Below, in pieces: positions 10,022-19,772 of a stretch of DNA of 64,000 nt. How positions within the stretch are numbered: the stretch's first letter is position 1; each line of letters opens with the position of its first letter. The DNA lies in NCBI GenBank assembly GCA_016839765.1, contig JAEOTP010000069.1, positions 50,629 to 114,628 of the forward strand. Direction: 5' to 3'. The notes beneath the pieces are model-generated. The model saw nothing but the letters and a program-made list of their open reading frames with translations, did not search any database and was not told the DNA's origin. The translations under genes and the position numbers were made by a program. The DNA comes from Promethearchaeota archaeon (GTDB taxonomy: Archaea; Asgardarchaeota; Lokiarchaeia; Sigyniarchaeales; SOKP01).

Positions 10022-11128
10022 TTGTTTTTAAAGGTGAAATCTATTCCAACGATACGAATGAAAAAATGGCTCAAATCTCTAAAAACTTTCAGTTTAAATA
10101 AATTCACCAATAGAAAAATACCATATTCCGCACAAATCGAGGTTACTCTAAGATGTAATGCGAGTTGTCCTTTTTGCTCAATTCCAGCTTTACCTAAGTC
10201 AGTAATCATTAATGAAATGAATACTAATCAAATAAAATTAATAATTGATCAAATTGCAGAGTTGGGAGTTAATATCATATCTTTTACTGGAGGAGAACCA
10301 ACTTTGAGAAAAGATTTGCCCGAACTCATCAGCTATACAGGAATCACGCATGATTCTATTGTTGGTGTTGCCACAAATGGATATTTAATGCCGAAGTTAT
10401 TCAAACAAAACGGAGGATTAGAAGGATTGGATTACCTCTTGATCTCAATCGATTATCCACAAGCAAAATTACATGATAAAAAAAGAGGAATTAAAGTATT
10501 TGATAAAGCTATTGAAACAATAAACATTGCAAACAAAAGAGACATAAAAGTCATAATAAATACTGTTGTAATGAATGATAATATCCATTTACTTGAAAAA
10601 ATATGTCAATTAGCAGAAACATATGATGTGTCTATAGAGTTATATCCTTGCGAGTATATTGTTCGAGAATTTCATAATAAAAAATATTTCATAGAAAATA
10701 TTGAAGAGATGCTCCCAAATATCTCATTATGGGCTAATTTAATTCGCTCCTTGAGAGAAAGATATAAAAACATATTAACCGACCCATTTAGTATTACTGT
10801 TATAGAAAAAGGAGGTTTTGGTGGATATCCAGACTATAATCAACGATTCTTACGTTGCCATGTTTCAGAAGCCTACCTGTTTGTTAGATGGGATGGTTTC
10901 ATTGATTACCCATGTAAAATTCACCCCTTAATAAGTTTTAATGCATTAAAGTATCCCATATCACTAATTTATAATTTAAAAGAAGTAAGAGACATTATGC
11001 AATGCCGGGATGACTTTAAATTCTGTAATGGATGTTATTTTGGCTGTGCTATTGTAGCTAGCTTGCCAGCTAAGTGGAAGGCTCTCTATTCTAAATATGT
11101 TCAAGGTTATTTAAATGGAAATTTATAA
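10022..11128 (+). CDS. Radical SAM protein with C-terminal cysteine motif
   Basis: RCNASCPFCSI (CxxxCxxC), FTGGEPTLR; C-terminal C..CNGCYFGC. Confidence 0.88.
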   Translation: MFLKVKSIPTIRMKKWLKSLKTFSLNKFTNRKIPYSAQIEVTLRCNASCPFCSIPALPKSVIINEMNTNQIKLIIDQIAELGVNIISFTGGEPTLRKDLPELISYTGITHDSIVGVATNGYLMPKLFKQNGGLEGLDYLLISIDYPQAKLHDKKRGIKVFDKAIETINIANKRDIKVIINTVVMNDNIHLLEKICQLAETYDVSIELYPCEYIVREFHNKKYFIENIEEMLPNISLWANLIRSLRERYKNILTDPFSITVIEKGGFGGYPDYNQRFLRCHVSEAYLFVRWDGFIDYPCKIHPLISFNALKYPISLIYNLKEVRDIMQCRDDFKFCNGCYFGCAIVASLPAKWKALYSKYVQGYLNGNL

Positions 11129-11236
11129 TGATATAATCATTTTCTAAATGAATTTTAAATTAGAAAAATTCCTACAGATTAAAAGAAAATTTGAGAAAAT
11201 TTTAAAGTAAAAGAAGATTTTAAAGTAAAAGAACAT

Positions 11237-11857
11237 TTGAGTGATGGAAATTTGACTAATGTAGACATAATACTTCAAATAATGTTTATTTCTATAGGAA
11301 TGGTAGCTTTAGGATTAATTTTAAACAAATTTTTAGGAATTAATCTTCAGTCTGCCAGAGAATTAAGAGATAAAGCACAAAACATTCAAGAGCGTATGCG
11401 AACAGCCCAAGCTACAGGAAATGCTCAGGAAATGTTTGCGCTGCAGCGAGACTCCACTGCTTTAATGAAACAGATGATGAAAAAACAACTTATCCCATCA
11501 TGTATTAGATGTGTTGTATTTCTTGGAATTTTTGCTTTAATAGGAGTTTTTTATATGAATTATGCTTCAGGACTTTTACCCTTTGTGATTCCACTTCTTG
11601 GAGATGGTTGGGTTGCTGTTTATTTTTTGTTTTCTATTGGGTTTTCTCTCCTTTTATGGGGAGTAAAGAAATTATATAGAAAGTTAACGGGTAAAGTTGA
11701 TGCAAGGAGTAAGATTTCAAAGGAAATTTTAGAAGTATTATCACCTACATCTCAAGGAACAGCAAGTGGTTTTCAAATACCTGCCCCAGCACCATCAGGA
11801 AGTGAGGAAACTGAAAAACTTGATTCTTGGAAAGATCGCATTAAAAATAACTCATAA
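11237..11857 (+). CDS. DUF106/EMC3-TMCO1 family membrane protein (Oxa1 superfamily)
   Basis: TM1, charged coiled coil with MF-QR.ST-LMKQMMKKQLIPS, then two further TMs. Confidence 0.8.
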   Translation: MSDGNLTNVDIILQIMFISIGMVALGLILNKFLGINLQSARELRDKAQNIQERMRTAQATGNAQEMFALQRDSTALMKQMMKKQLIPSCIRCVVFLGIFALIGVFYMNYASGLLPFVIPLLGDGWVAVYFLFSIGFSLLLWGVKKLYRKLTGKVDARSKISKEILEVLSPTSQGTASGFQIPAPAPSGSEETEKLDSWKDRIKNNS

Positions 11858-11892
11858 TTGCGAATCATTAAATAAACTTGAATAATTAGGTT

Positions 11893-12234
11893 ATGAAATT
11901 TTATACTCTACTATTTATTGGTATCATAATAGTATCGATAATTTTACTTATCCTAAGTTTATTTTTTGGGGTTTTTTTCCCAATTTTTCCATTTTTTATC
12001 ATTTTACCTCTTTCTTGTGGGTTAAAAAGGAGATCTGAAGAAAATTCTGATGAAGTATCACAACCTTATGAAAATCCAAGTACTGTTGATATTAAATTAA
12101 GTGATGAGATAAATCAAAAAGTATCAACAAAGTGTCCAATGTGTAACAACAAAATTTCTGAAGAAAATTTAAGATTCTGTCCCTATTGTGGTTCAAAAAT
12201 ACAAATTCAAAAGGGTTATAAAGGTGGAAAGTAA
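11893..12234 (+). CDS. Membrane-anchored zinc-ribbon protein
   Basis: N-terminal hydrophobic segments; C-terminal KCPMCNNKI...FCPYCGSKI. Confidence 0.7.
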   Translation: MKFYTLLFIGIIIVSIILLILSLFFGVFFPIFPFFIILPLSCGLKRRSEENSDEVSQPYENPSTVDIKLSDEINQKVSTKCPMCNNKISEENLRFCPYCGSKIQIQKGYKGGK

Positions 12235-12253
12235 AAATAATTTAAGAAGACAA

Positions 12254-12709
12254 ATGATTTTATATTTTCTTTTTGCTGCGTGTATGATCATTCTAAATTA
12301 TCTTATACAGAAAACTAATCAACAATTGTTTGTGCCATTAATATGCGGAAATTTTGGATTTAATGAATTTATTCATGCTGTTTATTGCTCAACCAACCCT
12401 TATAATATGCCTGAATTAATCGGTTCAATTCTTGCTGTAGGAATAACCTATCTTATTAAATTCTTTTTAGATAAATATATCGTTTTTAAAAGAAGTGGTA
12501 GTAAGCTGAGGGAGACTTCAAAGGAATTTATGAAATATTTTTTCTTCGCAATATTAACTACTATTGAAAATATTGGAATACAATTCCTTCTTACGAATTT
12601 TTTAAACACTCCATTAGAAGTAAGTTTCATTATAGCTCTTGCTATTGGTTACTTTACTAAATTTTTCTTAGATAGGAAATATGTTTTTACACATGATTAT
12701 TCATCTTAA
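12254..12709 (+). CDS. GtrA-like membrane protein
   Basis: Four TMs; repeated YLIKFFLDKYIVFK and YFTKFFLDRKYVFT. The ORF track starts at 12188, but an ATG at 12254 avoids overlap with the upstream zinc ribbon. Confidence 0.65.
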   Translation: MILYFLFAACMIILNYLIQKTNQQLFVPLICGNFGFNEFIHAVYCSTNPYNMPELIGSILAVGITYLIKFFLDKYIVFKRSGSKLRETSKEFMKYFFFAILTTIENIGIQFLLTNFLNTPLEVSFIIALAIGYFTKFFLDRKYVFTHDYSS

Positions 12710-12888
12710 TACATGTTCTAACCACTTCTTATTCTGTGTAAATTTTAGAAAAGTTGTAACTCAAAAGCTATGCTCTTTAAAAGATAATAGAATTAGCTTT
12801 AATCTACTCTATGAATTTCATAAGTAGTATTATTAAATATTTATAATGAGTAGAAAAATTTAATAGCCTAAATATTGTTTTTTATATT

Positions 12889-14163
12889 ATGTCAGATGAA
12901 CGTGAACCTCAAAAAGATGAAGATGAATCAATCACAGAGGCTCTTTCAAGTTTAGGGTGGGTTGAAGAACGGGAAGAAGGCGAAAAACCCGTTTCAGAGG
13001 AAGAAAATCTCAAGGAACAGTTAGATGAATTTATTGAACAAAATAGAAAACTTAATGATCAACTAATAAAGTTATCAGAAGAATTGGATAATAGTAAGAA
13101 GGATTATGAATTCTTATTTCAAGAAAAAGAAAAATTTCAGCAAATGGCTGAGCAAAATAATAATACTATTGAAAATCTACTTCAAACTATTGTAAAAAAG
13201 GATGACAATATCAAAGAATTAGAAACAAAAACAGAAGCACTGTCCCAATCGTCTAAAAGCGATCTAGAAATGAGTCAGATTATAGAAGATAAAGATAAAG
13301 CGACTTTAGAGCTACAAAAGCAGTCTGAAACCCAGAAACAACAAATTGAAGAATTAGAGTTTTCAAATAATGAAAAAATCCAAATTGTACAAAACCAAAA
13401 GGATGAAATAGACAAATTAAATAATATCCTCCAAGATCAAACTCAAAAAATTAAATCCTTAACAAATGAAATGGATCAACTAAGGTCTGAACTAACCGCA
13501 AACCAAGGATTAGTTGAGAGATTAAACGAAAAAGATAGTAAAATCAAAGAATTAATGGAACAAATTCAATATTTGGAGAAAGATACTATTCAAAAATCTA
13601 AATTTGAAAAAATTCAATTACTAGTCGAAAAAAAGGATGAAATTATAACCGAAAAAGAAAAAGCTATCTTTGAAATGCAAAATTCACAAGAAACCAATAA
13701 TAAAAAAATAAAGGAGTTACAGCAACAGGTAGAAACCTTTAGTTTAATGAAAAAAGATCTAGAGAAAAAAGAAGAAAGAATAAAAGAATTAGTATTAGAG
13801 ATTGAAATGTTATCTCAGAAAAATAAAACAAATGAAGAATTTATGAATCGAATTGAAAAACAGTTAGAAGAATCCCAAGAAAAATCTGGCAATATTACAG
13901 GAAAATTCGAATTGGAAATGGCTAATTTACGTAATATTATCGACGATCAAAATAATGAAATCAAAGAATTAAAGAAACAAGAAAAAAATGTTAAAAATAA
14001 ACTCTATGAAACTGAACAAATTGAGGATAGGATTTTAGGAGAAGTGCAAAAAGTAAAGGATTCAAAATTAAAGTTAGAATCCGAAATAGAGAAGAAAGAT
14101 AATGAGATAGTTGACTTAAAGAAAAAAATAAAATTAATGCGTAGAGATCTCAAAAAACCTTAA
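12889..14163 (+). CDS. Long coiled-coil protein (SMC/myosin-tail-like composition)
   Basis: Near-continuous E/K/Q/L heptads across ~400 aa; no enzymatic motif. Confidence 0.75.
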   Translation: MSDEREPQKDEDESITEALSSLGWVEEREEGEKPVSEEENLKEQLDEFIEQNRKLNDQLIKLSEELDNSKKDYEFLFQEKEKFQQMAEQNNNTIENLLQTIVKKDDNIKELETKTEALSQSSKSDLEMSQIIEDKDKATLELQKQSETQKQQIEELEFSNNEKIQIVQNQKDEIDKLNNILQDQTQKIKSLTNEMDQLRSELTANQGLVERLNEKDSKIKELMEQIQYLEKDTIQKSKFEKIQLLVEKKDEIITEKEKAIFEMQNSQETNNKKIKELQQQVETFSLMKKDLEKKEERIKELVLEIEMLSQKNKTNEEFMNRIEKQLEESQEKSGNITGKFELEMANLRNIIDDQNNEIKELKKQEKNVKNKLYETEQIEDRILGEVQKVKDSKLKLESEIEKKDNEIVDLKKKIKLMRRDLKKP

Positions 14164-14260
14164 GGTTTCTGATTTTAAAGAAATATTGTAAATATCTAAT
14201 TAATAAATTGAGATTTGTTAAAAATAAAAAAAGATTAAAATAAAATTTAATTTTATAAAC

Positions 14261-15274
14261 CTATTTCTCGCGCCACTCTATTCCACATTGCCCACATCGG
14301 TATTTTTTACCATACATGCGTGGATAATCCAGAATTATATTTCCTTTATCGATACTCTCGTGAATCAACATCTTGTCTTCATTACCACATTTAGGACACT
14401 TTCGACGTCCTTCTGTTTTCTCAATTGTTAATAAATCATCTGCAGAACCTGGGATCCCTGGTGCAGCACCAGAAGGACTTGATGCCTTTAATTCGGCGAT
14501 ATCTGCTTTTATTTCTTCGGGAGTAACCTCTTTTACTACTGATTTTAGCTCTGGCATTATTGTTGCAGCTTCCTTATCAGCTTTGGTTTCTGGCTCTAAT
14601 TCAGATTCAGCCCTTAATTGTACCGCATCAGATTCTTTATAATTTTCCCCTCGTTCTAATGCTGCATGGAATTCTGCATCATCACCTTCCTCAAAAATAG
14701 TCTCATTTTGGAGTCCTGAGCGTTCAGCATCAATCTGTCTTGCCCATTGACCTGACTTTACTTTTTCCTTAACGTTGCATTGAGCACCCTGCCAGATATA
14801 TACTTTATTTCCCAAATCAGCTAGAAAACAATCTTCTGTATCTAATGAATCATTTTTAAATGGTACTTGGACCATTTTCATAGCATTGATCCCTTCAAAT
14901 TCTTCTGAGGATACTCGATATAAGACATTAATATGTTCAGAAAATCCTGCCCAATCACCAGTTACTACATCTTTTAAGAGAGTTTTAGCTACATTTTTTG
15001 CTACAACTTTCATTGCTCCCAGCATATTAACTGTTTTAAAGAAATCTCCGGATTCCATTCCTTCGTCAACAGTAATAATTTTAGCAGCACCTCCTCTCAT
15101 TTGGTCGAGTTTTCGTGCTTGAGCTGCGCCAGCAGTCTTTTCATCAACAGAACATTTGCTCCCTATCCAAACATAAATCGTTTTTTCATCATCTAGAAGA
15201 TAGACATCTCCAGTAGAAAAAACAGGATTATTGATTTCGACAAGTTCTCCTTTATTTATTAAATAAAGTTTCAT
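14261..15274 (-). CDS. Two-domain gelsolin-like protein fused to C-terminal zinc ribbon
   Basis: Two gelsolin-type repeats (DVYLLDDEKTIYVWIGSKCSVDEK..AA..A..LD and DCFLADLGNKVYIWQGAQCNVKEK..SGQWARQID) and terminal CPKCGNED...RCGQCGIEW. Confidence 0.85.
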   Translation of the reverse strand: MKLYLINKGELVEINNPVFSTGDVYLLDDEKTIYVWIGSKCSVDEKTAGAAQARKLDQMRGGAAKIITVDEGMESGDFFKTVNMLGAMKVVAKNVAKTLLKDVVTGDWAGFSEHINVLYRVSSEEFEGINAMKMVQVPFKNDSLDTEDCFLADLGNKVYIWQGAQCNVKEKVKSGQWARQIDAERSGLQNETIFEEGDDAEFHAALERGENYKESDAVQLRAESELEPETKADKEAATIMPELKSVVKEVTPEEIKADIAELKASSPSGAAPGIPGSADDLLTIEKTEGRRKCPKCGNEDKMLIHESIDKGNIILDYPRMYGKKYRCGQCGIEWREK

Positions 15275-15397
15275 TTTGATTTTTCACTTTATTTTTTTCT
15301 AAAATAATTTATATATCTTATAAAAGAAAGACTATATAAAATCACGCATTTAATCCATTTGATATAAATAGAAGTAAGATGGAAACGATATTGAGAA

Positions 15398-16783
15398 TTA
15401 GTTAAAATCGTTTAATGCGAGATTTATCCGATTTATTATTTCTGGAATTTGATTAATGTCAATTGAACAATAAGCAATCCTAATACCATTTATATTTTCA
15501 TTTAAGTTTTCAATAGGAATTACTCCTACTTTATATTTCCTTAGCAGGTGATCGGCAAATGTTCTAGCTTTAATTTTGCTAGGATTTAGATTTAAAAATA
15601 CAAAAAAGCCTCCACCATTTGGGTCAACAGAAATATTTGGATTCTTAATTTTCTTAAGCTCTGAATTAATCTTTTCAAACCTTAGTTTGAGCATATCTTG
15701 TATTATACTTCTAGTTTTAATTATGTTATCCATACCTTTTTCCTTAAAAATTTTGGTTGTAACTGCTTGGTAAAAGTGATTGCAATTTGAAATTGAACTT
15801 CTATTAAAACCTGATAGTTTATTATCAATTTCGCTCTTTAATATCTCCAGCTCCTTATCATTATTTACCCATTTTGGTTTTAAACCAATTGTAACAAACC
15901 CTATACGCCCTCCATACAATAAAAGTTCCTTTGTAATACCATCTAATTTAATAGGTATAATATTTTCATCAAGTTGCTGAACGTCGTAAAATAATGAGCG
16001 ATTTACTACATTCTTACTGAAAATGTAGGGTTCATATGCATCATCTATAAGGATCACCAAGGGTCGACTGATTTCTTTTTGAGTTTCTTTTAAAATTTCA
16101 ATTAATTGTGCATTTTCTTCCCATGAAGGGATAAAACCTGTTGGATTATTTGGAAATCCTAAAATTAATATGATTTTATTTTGAGTTTCTACTACTTTGT
16201 AAATTGCTTCTTTTAATCCTTCTAAGTTTAATTTATTATCAACAAAAAATTCAAAGGATTGTATATTTACTCCTAAAAATTTCGTAAAAATATTATCGTA
16301 ATTTCCCCATCTTTTATTTGGACAAATTATACTCTCTGAAGGGTTTAATAACATCGCAGAGCTCATAAAAATTGCATTTGTTACACCCGCGGTAATTATT
16401 GGCAGAGAAGTATATTTTTCAAGCTTTAATAATTTCTCTTCTTCTGTATTTATTTTAAACAAAGATTTTTTTATAATCCACTCTTTCCAAATTGTACGTA
16501 ATTCCTCTAATCCTGAAACTGAAGCATAAGGTACTAGATCATTTATATCAAGATTATTAAAATAGTCATTTATATACTCTAAATAACAAGGAACCCAGTT
16601 GACAGAATTTCCGCTCAAAAAATCTTTTTCATAAGCATACGCCGCTCCTATAGTTCCAATATACTCTGCTTCCTTCTTAGCTCTCCCTGTCCAGTAAAAA
16701 ATACCCTCAGGTAAATATATTCGCTTTCCGCGTTCCGATAAAGCCTCATATAAAGGCGTATTTTTCAAGATATCAAATTTCAT
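15398..16783 (-). CDS. PLP-dependent aminotransferase class I/II
   Basis: Fold-type I sequence: ILGFPNNPTGFIPS, ILIDDAYEPYIF, GRIGF. Confidence 0.75.
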   Translation of the reverse strand: MKFDILKNTPLYEALSERGKRIYLPEGIFYWTGRAKKEAEYIGTIGAAYAYEKDFLSGNSVNWVPCYLEYINDYFNNLDINDLVPYASVSGLEELRTIWKEWIIKKSLFKINTEEEKLLKLEKYTSLPIITAGVTNAIFMSSAMLLNPSESIICPNKRWGNYDNIFTKFLGVNIQSFEFFVDNKLNLEGLKEAIYKVVETQNKIILILGFPNNPTGFIPSWEENAQLIEILKETQKEISRPLVILIDDAYEPYIFSKNVVNRSLFYDVQQLDENIIPIKLDGITKELLLYGGRIGFVTIGLKPKWVNNDKELEILKSEIDNKLSGFNRSSISNCNHFYQAVTTKIFKEKGMDNIIKTRSIIQDMLKLRFEKINSELKKIKNPNISVDPNGGGFFVFLNLNPSKIKARTFADHLLRKYKVGVIPIENLNENINGIRIAYCSIDINQIPEIINRINLALNDFN

Positions 16784-16865
16784 GTTGATTTCACTCTTTT
16801 TATTATTTTTAATTAAAATCGTAGATAAAATAAATATTTAAGTATCGGTAGCTTATTTAAAATCT

Positions 16866-17489
16866 ATGAGCAATCATAACAATTCTGAAGAGTTATCTAA
16901 AAGCAACAATAAATTTGATATTATAGAGAGTCCCAAAAAAAATGAAAGTATCCTCCTTAAAGGATGGAATAACTTCGTTAACGGTATAAAAGATGGATTT
17001 AATAAATTTCAAAAATCAATAGAAGAGCAATCAAAAAAGAATGTAGAGTTATGGAATGAGAATAAAGAGAAAATTAATAAATTCTTTCAACAAACTAAAG
17101 AAAATCTAGACAATACAATCAAAGATTGGACCTCGGAAATCGAAAAAATGCGAACTAAAAACAAGGAAGTATGGGATAAAAATAAAGAACAGATAGATAC
17201 ATTCTTGACTAATACCGCTCAAGAATGGGACTCTAAATTTCAAATTTGGGTAGAGGACTTAAAAATAAAACAAATCGAGACGAAACAGCAGTGGGAAGCA
17301 CGGACACAAAAGATCAGAGAAGATATAAAAAATTGGCAAGAAGAAACACGTAATAAGTGGGAAGAAGGGGTTAAAGCTTGGCGAAAAGAGTTAATAAAAG
17401 GATCTTATTTGTTTTTAGTGTTTATGATTCCAATACTGATTGTAGTTTTTGTAATCGTAGCACTAATCAACTGGGCAATTCCTGATTAA
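16866..17489 (+). CDS. Coiled-coil amphipathic protein with a C-terminal TM (tail-anchor topology)
   Basis: Repeated ~22-aa W/N/K/E-rich units (NKEVWDKNKEQID, WENK...) followed by one hydrophobic segment YLFLVFMIPILIVVFVIVALINWAI at the extreme C-terminus. Confidence 0.7.
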   Translation: MSNHNNSEELSKSNNKFDIIESPKKNESILLKGWNNFVNGIKDGFNKFQKSIEEQSKKNVELWNENKEKINKFFQQTKENLDNTIKDWTSEIEKMRTKNKEVWDKNKEQIDTFLTNTAQEWDSKFQIWVEDLKIKQIETKQQWEARTQKIREDIKNWQEETRNKWEEGVKAWRKELIKGSYLFLVFMIPILIVVFVIVALINWAIPD

Positions 17490-17589
17490 ATTAGCAAAAG
17501 GAAATGTTCTTTTTATGATTTAGATAACATACTAAAAAAGGATAAATTATAATCTAACTTTATAAAATTAATACATCTTCTTATTATTT

Positions 17590-18243
17590 ATGTGGGATAT
17601 TTTAATATTTTCTTTTATAGTTGCATTAACAGGTGCTTTATCACCGGGACCCCTATTGACCTTTACTATATATAAATCATTGAATCAAAAAAGGGGATAT
17701 CTCGCGGGAGTATACATTGTATTGGGGCATGCTACAATTGAATTTGCATTGGTAATAGCACTCCTTGCTGGAGCGTCGCTCTTTTTTCAAAATGTTGTTT
17801 TTCTAATGATTGTGGGTATAATCGGTGGAATTTTTTTGGTAATTTTTGGAATATTAGTAATACAAGATGTTTTAAAGACAAATTTTGATGCAAATTTAGA
17901 TGTCGGTGAAGAACAAATCAAAGGTTTTAAAGGAAATAGTTTCTTAGGAGGTATAGTCGTTTCACTTTCAAATCCCTACTGGACGTTTTGGTGGGCGGTC
18001 ATTGGAATTGGATTCATGATTAACTTTAACATTTCATTTGCAAATCCTATAGGCATTCTGCTTTTTTTTATTGGTCATGAATTAGGTGATATAGTTTGGT
18101 ATTTACCCATTTCAGCTTTTGTATATTTTGGAGGTAAAGCTCTGAATTACAAAATTTATAAATATATTTTAATCTTATGTGGCGGGTTTATGATTGTTTT
18201 TGGTATCTACTTAATGGTTAATGTTATTATCTCCCCGCCATGA
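17590..18243 (+). CDS. LysE-family translocator
   Basis: GALSPGPLLTFTIYKSLNQKRGYLAGVYIVLGHATIE and multi-TM pattern. Confidence 0.85.
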   Translation: MWDILIFSFIVALTGALSPGPLLTFTIYKSLNQKRGYLAGVYIVLGHATIEFALVIALLAGASLFFQNVVFLMIVGIIGGIFLVIFGILVIQDVLKTNFDANLDVGEEQIKGFKGNSFLGGIVVSLSNPYWTFWWAVIGIGFMINFNISFANPIGILLFFIGHELGDIVWYLPISAFVYFGGKALNYKIYKYILILCGGFMIVFGIYLMVNVIISPP

Positions 18244-18481
18244 TTTCACAGTAATTTCGAAAATTAAATTCATGCTTTAATAAAGATATGAAATATCCTA
18301 GTATCACATAAGTATAATAACTTCATGGAAATTCATTTTAAGTAGTAGTAGTATAAATTTCGAAATTTATAGTGATGGAATAGAAGTTTCTAGCTTCACT
18401 TTATTGTAAATATATTGAAAGTTAATGAATTCGTTATTATAAGAAAAGTGAAATATGAGAATATATTGTTGAGGTAGAACA

Positions 18482-19354
18482 ATGACCGTAAGTGAAAAAC
18501 AAATGGTAAAGTGTCCTGTTTGTGAAAATAAATTTATTCCAAGGACATTTTATCCTGAAGATGCGATTTTTTCTACTCCTGACGGAAAAAAACTTTCAGG
18601 TTTTAATGGATATATTAATAATGGAGTAAAACCGCCCGAAGCAATCATTAGTGCCTGGAAGACATATTGCCCAAATTGTAATTATGTTTTGAGTTTTGTT
18701 AAAGAAATAGTAAGAAAGGAAAAAATACAAGATAATTTAGTTTCATCAAAAGATATCCAAAATAAATATAATAGCTATTACTTTGGCTTCCCATTTGGGG
18801 ATTATACTCATTATTTAAAAAAGATTTCAAGGAAAGTAGAAGATGAAATAGAATCCACTATGAAAGAGCTAAATATGGAAGTTTGGGAGAATTTATATAA
18901 CATAAATGATAACTTTAAGTTTCTTGTTCGATTTTTTGCCAATTTAGAGAATTATTGTGATTCAACCCTTGACACAAAAAACATAAAAAATCTACCTACT
19001 AAAATTAAGAAATTAAAGATATCAAAAGAAGTGGAAGAGGATTTACTGCAATTGAACAATATTAAAGATGCAATTGTACACGGAGATTATGAATTAACTT
19101 CAGAGGAAGAGGAACAAATAAGTACTATTTTAGTTAGATTTATTCTCTACTTGATAAATAAACATATTAAACCTTTAGTCAATAACGATAAATTAGAAAA
19201 TGGGTATGAATTTATTGATTTGAAAGATGTAAAAGCTGAGATTAAAAGTTTTCTTAGTAGTTATCTTTATACTAAATTTAATAACGAACCAAAAGCAAGA
19301 GGCCAAATTCGGAACTTTTTAGAAGAAATCTTTGATAAAAGCAAGTTTAATTAA
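18482..19354 (+). CDS. Zinc-finger-containing hypothetical protein
   Basis: CPVCENKF and CPNCNYVL in N-terminal domain; long helical C-terminus. Confidence 0.5.
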   Translation: MTVSEKQMVKCPVCENKFIPRTFYPEDAIFSTPDGKKLSGFNGYINNGVKPPEAIISAWKTYCPNCNYVLSFVKEIVRKEKIQDNLVSSKDIQNKYNSYYFGFPFGDYTHYLKKISRKVEDEIESTMKELNMEVWENLYNINDNFKFLVRFFANLENYCDSTLDTKNIKNLPTKIKKLKISKEVEEDLLQLNNIKDAIVHGDYELTSEEEEQISTILVRFILYLINKHIKPLVNNDKLENGYEFIDLKDVKAEIKSFLSSYLYTKFNNEPKARGQIRNFLEEIFDKSKFN

Positions 19355-19487
19355 ATGCTGATTGTTTTTGTTTAGAAATATAGTAATTTCTTTCGAATAT
19401 TATATAAATAATATTCTTCAATTTTAGTGGTCTTTAATTATAAATCTTTAAAACTTAATTGTGAATAAAAATATTAACTGATTTTTT

Positions 19488-19754
19488 ATGAAAACTACTA
19501 TTATTAATTATGAAAATCGTTCCTTTTTAATGAAAAAACTTTTAACTATTTGTCCTGTATGTAAAAAACCTATATACGGGAGAGATATTGATATATTATC
19601 TTTAATTAGCTCTAAAATTGACCATTGGCCAATTAACTATGTATATTGTCATACTTATGATAATTATCCGCTTCATTCTTTAACAATTTATCTTGATTCG
19701 AACTTCTCTGTGAGAGGTTATGAAATATCTGATTTTATTGTAGTTGAAAAATAA
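19488..19754 (+). CDS. Small hypothetical protein
   Basis: 88-aa ORF with CPVCKKPI; no family recognised. Confidence 0.35.
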   Translation: MKTTIINYENRSFLMKKLLTICPVCKKPIYGRDIDILSLISSKIDHWPINYVYCHTYDNYPLHSLTIYLDSNFSVRGYEISDFIVVEK

Positions 19755-19772
19755 TTTTAAACGAAAAGAGAT

